From Symsagittifera roscoffensis (Eukaryota > Xenacoelomorpha > Acoela > Convolutidae): a DNA stretch of 64,000 nucleotides. The position numbers were made by a program, and so were the translations under genes. The notes beneath the pieces are model-generated. The model was not told the DNA's origin. It did no database searches and worked only from the letters and a program-made list of their open reading frames with translations. Shown here piece after piece: positions 11,501 to 23,500 of the stretch. The stretch spans positions 43,754,988-43,818,987 of the forward strand of contig NC_087070.1 of assembly GCF_963678635.1 (NCBI RefSeq), read 5' to 3'. The stretch's first letter is position 1; each line of letters starts with the position of its first letter.

Positions 11501-14500
11501 ATTGAGTTTTCTCAAATTTGGTTAACTTTATTAAGAGTAATTAACGTAGTGTGGACTCTTATTTAGGTCGTGCTGATTTTTTTGTTTTTTTTTTCAGGAA
11601 AAAGTCTCAAAGTGCATACAAGTCTTTTATAACTTTTATGCACTTTTGAGTTCAATTGAAATTCATCTGCTGAAAGTCACGTAAATAGCACTCTCCAAAT
11701 ACGAACGTAGAAATTGCGCTAAAAATGTGAATGTTTTCTAGTTTCGAAAGTGGAATATAATTTTTTAGATTTCCATTAGAATAAAAACTTTAATGTTGAT
11801 CCAGTTTTCTGAAGTTGGACTAATGTTATAAAAAAGCGCCAATCATAAATCGTTCTAGAAATTCAAAGAGCTGAAAGGGCGTCTATTTTTAATTTTTTAA
11901 TCTAGGAAGTCAGTGTTTTTTATGTTTATTTGCGTTCATTACTCTTTTCCATTTTTCAATTGGCTATGTTCAAAAAGTTTCAATAAATTGTCCTAGAAAT
12001 TCAAATAGCCTTCTATATTTTTGTTTGAGTTTCGAAAGTTGGGGTTCTCAAAAAAAAACAAGTCATTATTTTTTTCTGTTCCCTTCCTTTCATTGACTCT
12101 TTTCCATCTGTTTGTTGGCTTTTTTCTTGTAGTCAGACAGATGAAATAAATTATCAAAATAGCCGAAAACTGAGCTTAAATATGACATAAAACCGTTCCA
12201 AAACGGTAAGAATTGATCGCAGTATATTTAAATAAATCTTTTGAGTAAACTTGTTTCAAAACGATTAAAACTGTCTTTTAAAACCGTAAGCGATATAAAA
12301 TAATACAGTTGTGTTAAAAATGCTGCATAATGTTGAGCTAATTTGAATTTTAACTTCGAAGGTGTTTTATGTTTTTCCTTATTTGTTTTTCACACAAAAA
12401 CATCGGAATGGGTTAAATAATATATCAATGTAGAGCCCTTTCAGTCGTTTTGCGAACGACATGAAAAAGTTATCAGCAACGTTTCTCAGTGTCGAGAAAA
12501 ATTGGTTTGAAAAATTTGATTTTCATATAACTTCGATGGAATAAAGTGAGCGAGCATGCTTATTTTGTTTTTCAACCAAAATCAGTTACCAGAGAAAATC
12601 ATCGGAATGGGTTGAGTGATATCTCATAATAAAGCCCTTTCAGTCGTGATTTGAACGACTTTAAAAAAAATTCAAAAAAGCGTATGAAATTTTTGAGTTT
12701 TAGTCTAATTACGAGCGAGTAAAGCGAGCGATTGGTTCTTATGATTTTTGGAAAATTTAAGTTATTCTTCAGGCGAACTAGTTCAATTTGGCTGTTCAAT
12801 TTAGCGCTTCCTTGGCAATTGTTTTATTTAAAAAATTGAAGTTATACTGCAAAAAAAAGGATAAAAAGTTGATAAAAACTTTTGATTTTTTATCACGTTT
12901 GTTTATTTTATTTCCGAAGTTTCTTTTTTCAATTTTGTCTTATTGACTAACTATATACGAGTTTAATTAGTTCTATCGTTGTAACACGCAATTAAAAGGA
13001 CCGATATTTAAAAAAAAAGAAAAAAATGAAAACTTTTTTATATGAATGGTTGGAACATTCTGTTACTTGCACTGAAACCGGTTATCCTTGTTGGCGTTTG
13101 GTTTTAATTGCCTTGTAAGTTCAGTTCTATTTCAATTGCTAACAGGAAGGAAAAGTGCGCTCTCCAATTAGGAAATGGTGCAAAGAAACGTGAATGACCT
13201 TCAGTTCTGAAAGTGGATTTTTTTGTAGATTTCCCAGCGAAATGTGCCCTCATAAAAGTATTTTTTCTTTGCAAAATGTACCCTTTTTTGCAAAATGTGT
13301 CTTTTGTTCTGCAACATGTGCCCTCAAAAGATTTTTGAAAGTGAAAAAGTTTCCAACGTGGTATATATTTTCTTCGAAATTAGAAAATTGTTTAGCTATG
13401 ATTCCATCAATTTTTGGGTCTCCGTGAGTTCTTTGACTTTTTCCACCAGTCTGTTGGCTATATTTTTGATTAATTGGTCTGAATCTTACCCACGTTTTTC
13501 AAAAACTTTGTTGATAGATATATAAAGCTGACGCATGCAAAGTGAACAGAACAGCAATTGACAATCTTTTATAATTTTCTCCTTTTTACTAATGAAAATC
13601 TAATTAAAAAAAACTAATAGGTATGCTGTCACAAATTATGTCAAGAAAATCTGTATTTACAAAAAATTCTTCGAAAAAAGACAATATTATGAGCTTTTTA
13701 ATAGCTCTTTTGCGTTGCAACTTAGTGGTCAATAGGAAGTATGGAAAAAAGTCGTATTTTGGACTTAATATGACTTTTTTGTTGAGAACAGGTGTTGAGC
13801 GTAATTTGGACCTGCACCTGGAGAATGTGTGTACTACTGATGAAATCAGACTGCCTGATATCCCCCTGTCTGAAAGTGATCCTGCCATGAAAGAGTTGGT
13901 AAGTTTCACTCTCGAAAACCAATAGAAGTGGAGGCGACTAAATTAGCCTTTCGCGGCTGAACAACGGAAAAATGGTCACCTTTGCCATGGTCTCCAGAAT
14001 AAAATGAGAAATAAAAGTGATAAGATTTATAGATGCATGTATTTTACAGAATAGGGTGAAATTTAATCTCATTCGATAGTTAGTTACACTTGCGATCAGC
14101 TTAGTGTGTTATTACGAACCTTCTTTTTTTAAACCTAACTCGCAAATAAAATTGTTCATTAAAAAAGTTCACTTATTTCGAAATTTCACTGTAGCAGTGA
14201 AAATTGCATAGTATCTGTTCTCTGCTTTATTTGTGGCTAGTGTTTGCTACTTATAAATCTTCCCTGGCTTAGTGGTTAGTGTGTGATACTCTAGGTTGCA
14301 TGTTCGAATCTCAGAGGTAGACGAAATTTTGCTAATTCGAGGATTATTTCTAATTTGTATTATTGCACTTTATAGAGCTGCTTTTTGTCATCTTCTGGCT
14401 AGTGTTTTCGCTGCATTGCTTTGCATGTGAAGTGGTGCTTCGCCTTTATGTTACAGCTGCAGGTCAATATATTCGTTTTTACTGTCTTTTTTGTGCGAAT

Positions 14501-17500
14501 ATATATATTTCAGTGCAATTTATTGAATTTTTCCTAATGAATGATTAAAGCTGATAAATTTTATAGATGACTAAGTTTTTCATCAATAATAATTTTTTTT
14601 GCATTATTTTTTCTGTTTCGATTTTTCTGGGAGCTGTGTTTGGACTGAAATTGGGAGTTTAAGATTTTTTCTAGCTCAAAACTTTCTTCAGCTATCTTTT
14701 TCGGGTCATTGGTCGTCTACCCAAGTGTTGTCTGCCCAACTACCATTTGATGATTGTTGTTTTTCAATACTTATTTCACACTGTCAATTGTGTTTTTCAG
14801 TATATTTCTTCAAAATCAACCACCTTCGAGACATGAAAAAAATCGAAATTTATTCTTTAAAAAAAAAGTTATCGGCTTTTGTCTTATTTTTTTTTTCGGC
14901 CAGCTGCATTTCTTTTTTTGACGTATCGCAAATGGCGTAGAGCTCAGCTTTTCCTATGTATTAAAGCCTTAATAATCCAACACAAATATGTTTTTTGAGC
15001 AATCGTAACATTCGACTCTTCGTTTCAAATCGTTGTTTTTTGGCACCGCTAATTTTTGTCTGAATTTTTGTTTGAAGTCTCAATTACGATTGCTTGGGGG
15101 TCAATATAGTTCATCACTATTTTTTTATTCATTGTGTTTCTGCGGTAAATAGTTTTCTAAACTTCTTCATCAGACTCAAAAATTAGATGAATAGCAAGTT
15201 TTGCAGATAATTGGACCAAATTGAAACGTTTTGGAAATTGATAATTTATTTTCTATCTAGGGCTACCATTATCATAACAGAGTTATTATTTATTCGTTTA
15301 CAAACATAGCTTGTGAGGTCGCCATTAAGATGCAAGAACTTTTTTTTGGGTGCCTCAAATCAGACAAAAGATGCTGTGTGCAATTGCAATTTCTTATCTT
15401 TATGCTTCTATAGTATAGATAAAGATCGAGATCTAGAATTCAAAAAAAGAAAGACCAATTCATTTTTCATTTGTAAGTTCATTATCCATTGTTGATTTGA
15501 TATGTCCAATGCATAATTTTACAGGAATTTTTGATTGAAATGTTTAACTTGTTCCGTCGTGGCTGTTCGTTTAAAATTTATCCAATTTGGGAAGAAAAAG
15601 ATAACCTTGTTAAACATTTTTCTGACTCAAATATACAGTGGTTTTCTATTGTGACAGTTTTTTATGGTAATTTGTTTTTTTCTACATCTCGCTTTTTCTA
15701 AGTCAATTTATCTCTTGGGCCAAAAAGTTGTCTATTTACGTCTCGGTTCTGAGAATTTTGGCCAGCAATTACAAAATTTCACATGCAAACGATTAGTTTG
15801 ACGATACGTTTAGTTTTCATTTCAAGGTGTGTGATTGTTTGATGGGATTCCACTGTTAACGTGCGCAAGTATTCCTTATTGCGGAACTAGTTGAGTGTAA
15901 GCTTTGCGCGCTCTTATCATTTAATTTGAGGTTAAATTTTCGCTTATTTGATAAACACAGAAATGATGCATGTGATTTATTGTTTTTTTATGTTGCTATG
16001 GAAATTAAGATTCGAATCCAGATTAACGCCTAAGTTTTTAAGTTAGGAAGTTTATCTATCAATTGTCCCTGTTGTTGCAACCGCTCTTTATATATACTTG
16101 GTTTCTTACCCAAAGAACTGTTTTTGTTTTTGCGCTATTCAAAGTTAATTTTGTTCCGTTAGCCTTGCATTTGTATTTTTCTGCCGGTATTTTTCTCCCG
16201 AGAACACTAGCCAGAAGATGACAAAAAGCAGCTCTATAAAGTGCAATAATACAAATTAGAAATCATCCTCGAATTAGCAAAAATTCGTCTACCTCTGAGA
16301 TTCGAACCTGCAATAAATGTCACAGTGAAATCTTGTGGTTCTAAATCATCTGTTTTTTTTTCCAGGAAAAATCTTAAAATTTGTTCACACTAAAATTTAT
16401 TTTTTTTTTGGTTATTTTTTTAATTTTCAAGTTCACCTCAACTTCATTTGCTGAAATGAAGGCAAATTATGTTCTCCAATTATAACAGCTCAAATCGTGC
16501 GTGCGAAAATGGTGCGTGGTTTTAAGTTTCGACAACTGATTATAATTTATAGATTTCCCAGCGGAATAAAAAATTACCTATTGAGCCAGTGTTCTCTAAT
16601 TGTGCTAATTTTAATTTTAAAAAACTGCAAATGTTAAAAGATCTTCAAATCTCTTGAACCTTTAACGTGATTTATTTTTTTTCGAAAATTGAAAAGTACT
16701 CAAAAAAATCAATCAATATTTTTTCGGCTTCTCTGAGTTTATTTAACACTTTTCCACCTGTCTTTTGGCTATGTTTTTAGAAATATAAATTTGTGAAAAT
16801 GAAGATATGTTCTCATAAATTTTGCAGCACATCTCAACAACTGCAGCGACATTCCAGCTGGACCGGAAACTCATCAATTTGCAGACTGTTCCACTCCCTG
16901 TTTCATCGACCAATCACAATCATGTTGATCAAAAATGCTACTTTCAATCATCCGTCAAAGAGGTGATGTCAAATGATGTAAGTATTTTGAATGAAGATTC
17001 ATAGGGCATCAACTAAAGAAAGAATTAGAAAGTGAGGTTGAAGTCTAATGAAAGAGAGGGTTTTAAACCGGTCGAAGGCTGGTCAGTTTGTTCTTTTTCC
17101 TCGCCAAAGTTTCGCTGTTTTAAATCAAATGGCAGCAATAAATCTAGCAAACCGCCTTTGGACAAATACCATTTTCAATTTTAATTGCTTTAGACCAGCT
17201 TCAATCGTGAATGCCGTACCTTGTTCAAAACCAAGGAAACTGCTCCGTATGTTACGTCAGCTGAATTACGCAACATCCTTCCCGCTTGCACTAATGTAGC
17301 TTTGCTAGAAGAAGCAAATGCAAGCCTCGTACGAATCCCGCAAAATAACGAAAGCGAAGTTCACATGTGCATCGAAAATGTTGAAAAGTGTTCCAGTATA
17401 GATAATATTATGGAAAATGTCTCTCAGAATAGCATGGCCTCAGAAAATTCATCATCGATGTTCACGGATTCATGTGAGCTCTCGGAAGCCGAATCAACCA

Positions 17501-20500
17501 CCCGAGAAATACCAGATTTGCCGCAGTCTCTCGAGTTTTTGGATTCGGATGTTAAGTCTCTGCCCAACTACTTGCTCAAAGTGCGAAACCCGATCAAAAA
17601 GAAGAATCAGAATAGAAAAGCAGCCATGAAGTATAGATGTAAAAAGAAATCAGAAGTAACTGCAATTGGAGATAAGTTAAACGAGCTGAAAACGAGAGAA
17701 AATGTGAGCATGCTTTTCTGGCAATATTTTTATCTTTATCAAAAAAAAGCATGTCGAAAAGTTCAACTTGAAAACTGCGTTTTGTTGAATTGTGAGACTA
17801 TGGTGTTAACCTAACCCATTGCCCGCCTGATAAATATTTTTAATCTCTGCTCTTTTCTATGAGAATTTTTAAACGGGCTCAAAAAAGTGCATGGTCTTTA
17901 TCATTAAGAAATTATACCATCGATCAGAGTTTTTGGTTGAGCCCGATTCGGCGTGTAAATCTAGAAAGTTCAATTGAGATCGGCTTTACATAAATTTTTT
18001 GTTAGCAAAATTTTTATCAATAATATGGTGTTTTGTTCCGGTTTATCTGAAAATTTTGAATTTTGTAAGTTTTGTGGTAGGTCATTTGATGGATTAAATA
18101 TTCGCGCTTGCATACATGGTGGATACATGAAAACTTTTGTATTGACCCATGCTTTACGCTAGCGAGCAGCTAGTGTTTTATTACGAACCATCTTGTTTTC
18201 TAACCTACCTCGCAAATAAAAGTGTTCATTAAAAGTGTTCTATTGTGTGCCTTTTTGCCATTATCACGATCTGTAGCGTTTGTTCATATAATCTGTTCTC
18301 GGCTTCATTTGTGGCCATTGGTTGTGATTGATTAAGAGTCCGTAGCCGAGTGGTTAGTGCGTGAGACTCATAATTTTTTAGGTCGCAGTACGTCTTAGGT
18401 TCGAGTCCGAAACGTCACCGAAATTTTACTACTTCGAGGTGTATTTTTACTTAATGTACACAGCTTCGCCTCCGTGTCACATACTCAAATTCAAATTCTT
18501 TTTTGACTGAATTTTGCATTGTGATAATTTCAATATAACGCTAGCAGTTGTTTCTTTGTAAATTTTTTTTCAGTTGAATTTTCTGAAGCGATTTTGCGAG
18601 TTTCTCACGGATCTCTAGGTTTTATTTTCCCGGCTTATATCGGCGCGGTTCTGATCGATATCTTAACATTATTTTTTGGCAATCATTTGTATCACTGCTC
18701 TTTACACTAGCGAGGAGCTAGTGTATTAGTACGAAACTTTTTTTCTTGTCTAACCTAAGTCGCAAATTAAAGTGTTCATTATTTTGTGGCGAAGTGTTCA
18801 TTATTTGGTGCCACTTCTGCTATAATCACGATGTGCAGCATTGGAGTTTTCTTAGCATCCGTTCTCTGCTTTATCTGTGTCTAGTGTTTGTCATTAATTA
18901 AGCGTCTGTGGCTCAGTGTTAAGTGGGTGAGACTCATAATCTCTAGGTTGCGATCGGTCAGAGATCAAATCCGGGACGTAGCCGATTTTTTTTCTACTAA
19001 TGTAAGGCTTATTTCTACTTTTCCTTTTTTGCACTTTTTAGAGATGCTTTTTAGTCGTGTTCCCGCAAGTGTTTGCGAAGCGAAGCTTTGCCTCTGTGTA
19101 ACTATTTGCCACGAAAGTTTAAAGAATTTTGAGATCTTGATCTTTCTGTATAGGAAGTGATGCGGAGATTCTCTTCGCTTTTGGGAAATTTGATCAAACC
19201 CTTATTTTATTTCCAAATCAACTCAAGTTACGTGCGGCGTTAGTAAACGAGGCTCTTTTTCTTTTCACCCACCTAACATAAGCATCATTTTTTTTCGTGT
19301 AACCAGTGGTTATGCAAGGATAAATATGAAATCCAAATATGTTAGTCATGATCTAATAAGTCCGCTTGACAATTTTTGTAACAAACGGACAATTTGAACA
19401 GAAAAACTAGTTTTATAAATTTACAGTTGAAGGAAATGGTAAAAGCAACCTAAATTGATTTTTCTTTTTCAAATGTCAATGGCACTAGTGAAGACACTTA
19501 TATAGGTCGCGAGGATTTTTAAAGTTCACTTCATTTCCTTTGTTAAAAGGAAGGCAAACTCCACTATCGAACAGAAAAAGTGTTAAGGTCACAAAAAATG
19601 TGATCGGCTTCTACAAATGTTTTTTTTTTGTAAGTAATAGATTTTCTAGCGGAATAAAAAATTTTAGCGAATTGTGCAGTTTTCTGAAATTGGGTAAATT
19701 ATATAAAGAATGTGTTAATCATAAATTATTCTTGAAATTCGAAGAGCTTTAAGATCGCATATTTTCGATGAGCGTATTATAATAAGTATCAATGAACAAA
19801 TTTGAGTGTGAATATAAGTGTCATTGAACATGGTGAAGAGACTTCTATAGGTCGTGATGATTTAGTTTTTTATTTTTCTAGGAGAGAGTCTTAAAATTTG
19901 TTCAGGCTCAAATTTGATTTTTCTCGGTTTGACTTTTGATTTTTTTGAAGTTCATTTCGTTTTTTTTGTTAATAGGAAGGCAAACTCCACTATCGAGCAG
20001 ATTTTAATTTATAGATTCCCTAGTGGAATAAGAATATAACTAGTGGTAAATGAAAATTGAATTTTTTGCGGTTTGACGTTTGATTTCTTTCCAACTTCAG
20101 TTCATTTCCTCTGTTAAAAGGAAGGAAAGTTTCACTCTCGAACAGCAAAAGTGTAAATTACCTTTTCTTACAAATTTTTTGATATGGGTTAATTACATCA
20201 AAAAGTGACAATCATTAATTCGAAGAGTTCTAAGAGCAAATATTTGTTGCTTTGAAACTCGAAATTTAAAACACGTCAGTTTTTTTTCTTTTCCTTGCGT
20301 TCATCAACATTTTTCCAAATGTATGATGGCTATATTTCGCGTTTTTCTAGATGCAAGTTTCTGAAATTGATGTAGTTCTTAGTAGAGCCACCGGAATTTG
20401 CACAAATTTCCATCCATTTTTGTCAAAAATAAGGTATTTTTATCAATAAAAAATATGATCATAAATTTCTCTTCAACCTAACCAACTTTGTAAAGATATA

Positions 20501-23500
20501 GATTCATGGAATCTCGTAGGTTACGATGTGCAGCATTGGAGTTTTCTTAGCATCCGTTCTCTGCTTTATCTGTGTCTAGTGTTTGTCATTAATTAAGCGT
20601 CTGTGGCTCAGTGTTAAGTGGGTGAGACTCATAATCTCTAGGTTGCGATCGGTCAGAGATCAAATCCGAGACGTAGCCGATTTTTTTTCTACTAATGTAA
20701 GGCTTATTTCTACTTTTCCTTTTTGCACTTTTTAGAGATGCTTTTTAGTCGTGTTCCCGCAAGTGTTTGCGAAGCGAAGCTTTGCCTCTGTGTAACTATT
20801 TGCCACGAAACTTAAAGAATTTTGAGATCTTGATCTTTCTGTATAGGAAGTGATGCGGAGATTCTCTTCGCTTTTGGGAAATTTGATCAAACCCTTATTT
20901 TATTTCCAAATCAACTCAAGTTACGTGCGGCGTTAGTAAACGAGGCTCTTTTTCTTTTCACCCACCTAACATAAGCATCATTTTTTTCGTGTAACCAGTG
21001 GTTATGCAAGGATAAATATGAAATCCAAATATGTTTGTCATGATCTAATAAGTCCGCTTGACAATTTTTGTAACAAACGGACAATTTGAACAGAAAAACT
21101 AGTTTTATAAATTTACAGTTGAAGGAAATGGTAAAAGCAACCTAAATTGATTTTTCTTTTTCAAATGTCAATGGCACTAGTGAAGACACTTATATAGGTC
21201 GCGAGGAGTTTTAAAGTTCACTTCATTTCCTTTGTTAAAAGGAAGGCAAACTCCACTATCGAACAGAAAAAGTGTTAAGGTCACAAAAAATGTGATCGGC
21301 TTCTACAAATGTTTTTTTTTGTAAGTAATAGATTTTCTAGCGGAATAAAAAATATTAGCGAATTGTGCAGTTTTCTGAAATTGGGTAAATTATATAAAGA
21401 ATGTGTTAATCATAAATTATTCTTGAAATTCGAAGAGCTTTAAGATCGCATATTTTCGATGAGCGTATTATAATAAGTATCAATGAACAAATTTGAGTGT
21501 GAATATAAGTGTCATTGAACATGGTGAAGACACTTCTATAGGTCGTGATGATTTAGTTTTTTATTTTTCTAGGAGATAGTCTTAAAATTTGTTCAGGCTT
21601 AAATTTGATTTTTCTCGGTTTGACTTTTAATTTTTTTGAAGTTCATTTCGTTTTTTTTGTTAATAGGAAGGCAAACTCCACTATCGAGCAGATTTTAATT
21701 TATAGATTCCCTTGTGGAATAAGAATATAACTAGTGGTAAATGAAAATTGAATTTTTTGCGGTTTGACATTTGATTTCTTTCCAACTTTCTTAGGGTCCA
21801 TAAATTGAAATAGCAGCGAAAGATTTAATTGAATGAATTAGTTTCCCATTTTTAGTATCAAGAGATTAAAGATCATGACTTCAGAGATTATTCACATCGG
21901 TATGAACGAATTATTACTTCAGATGAAAGTCAATTGGTTTTAATTAGACAGTGTGCTAAATATATATAATGCACAGTTGAAACCCCCACTCAATTGGCGA
22001 ACATCTGAAGCCCAAAACGTTTGCACTTTGTCTTGCCCAAATTCTTAGTGAGAATATCAGCCACCATATTGTCAGTCCCAATATAGTTCAAATCCAACTG
22101 TTTCTTTTGAATTAAGTCCCTGATGAAATGTAGATGAATAGCAAAATGTTTTACGACTCCCTTGTTAACGTCGTTTTTCACAAGAAAAATACATGCTTGG
22201 TTGTCCACAAACATTTTGAAATCAATTAAATCGAGTTTGATTTCGATCAGTAAATTCAACAGGAATAATCCTTCATTACAGGCTAACGAAAGAGCTGTAG
22301 CCTCTGATTCAGCTGTAGATTTTGCAACAGTAGTTTGGAGTTTGCTAGCCCACGATATTGCACCGCTGTTTTCAAACAGGAAAAAGCAATATCCACTAGT
22401 ACTGCGTCTAGTGTCACTGTCACCTCCCCAATCAGAATCAGAATAGCCATACAAGATTGGCGTAGCAGTACATCGTCTGTAGATAAGTTTATACGATCTA
22501 GTTCCTTTCAAATATCGTAGAACTCGTTTTGCAGCAATCCAGTGTACTTCAGTAGGGTCGTTCACATATCTACTCAAGCAATGAGCGATGAATGAAATAT
22601 CAGGCCTTGTAGTAATTGACAAGTAACTTAGACTGCCGATAAGTCCTCTATAATCTTTGTCGTTTGCTAATTTCACCTCATTTGGTAGCCGTTTACAAAG
22701 TTTTAAACCATCAGCTGCAGGTGTAGACACTGGTTTACACTCAATCAAACCAAATTTTGACAGTAGCTTGTCAATATACGCTTCCTGAGAAATTTCTAAC
22801 CCATCCCCACAAAAGTTGAATTTCATCCCCAAAAACCAATAAAGTTTTGCTGTTTCGCTGATTTTGAATTGACTAGATATTTGTTGTTCAAATGATATAA
22901 ACTTGTTAGCATCATTGCAAGCGTAAATTATATCATCCACCCAAATGCATACGTATTCCAAAACATCTTTTGAAATTCTCATGAAAAGACAGGGATCACT
23001 TTTTGACGCTGTAAAATCTATTGACTTAAGGAACATCTGTAAGGTATAGTACCAATTTCTTCCTGACTGCTTTAATCCATAAATAGATTTATTTAGCTTA
23101 CAAACAAGTTGATTACCCCCACTGTCTTTCTGCTCAAAACCTTCAGGTTGTTGCAGGAAGACATTCTCTTCCAAATTAGCGTTTAGATAGGCTGTTTTTA
23201 CGTCCCATTGTCTTACATCAAAACCCTTAGCTGTTGAAATTGCTAAAATAAGTCGTAATGTTGCCATTTTTACTGTAGGACAAAAGGTTTCCTTGAAATC
23301 AACGCCTTTGATTTGATTGTAGCCTTTAGCCACATATCTTGCCTTGTATCTTGAAATTCCCCCCTCATTATTGTATTTCAAAGTAAAATGCCACCTTCCC
23401 CCCAAAATAGTTTGATCCGTTTGTGGAACTAATTCCCAGACATTATTGTTGATCAGAGAATTATATTCATCCTGCATTGCTTTTTTCCAATTGGGGTTAG

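Larger units (their letters stand above)
9990..13791. other. ATF4-like intron 2, repeat-rich
   Basis: The intron is 9933-13791. It contains a small tandem array (10289-10363), an RB-type region (about 11380-12150), a twice-repeated 160 bp unit (12400-12760) and another RB-like region (13130-13500). No additional in-phase exon was found. Confidence 0.55.
13899..16827. other. ATF4-like intron 3
   Basis: The intron carries a tRNA-derived SINE (14085-14480, plus), a truncated copy on the minus strand (16198-16312) and RB-type sequence (16320-16780). No further exon with matching phase was seen between them. Confidence 0.6.

Noticed and set aside
13623-13909. Minus-strand open frames over ATF4-like exon 3
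   Set aside because: They are shadows of the plus-strand exon, without any recognisable domain or matching splice sites.
17704-17814. Reading ATF4-like exon 5 through to the stop at 17814
   Set aside because: The read-through peptide breaks the heptad pattern, while exon 6 at 26976 restores the zipper in phase. At most it is a minor isoform.
18333-18415. tRNA gene with CAT anticodon
   Set aside because: A- and B-boxes are good, but the acceptor stem does not pair and the same head recurs in several decayed copies with a shared body. It is the head of a SINE.
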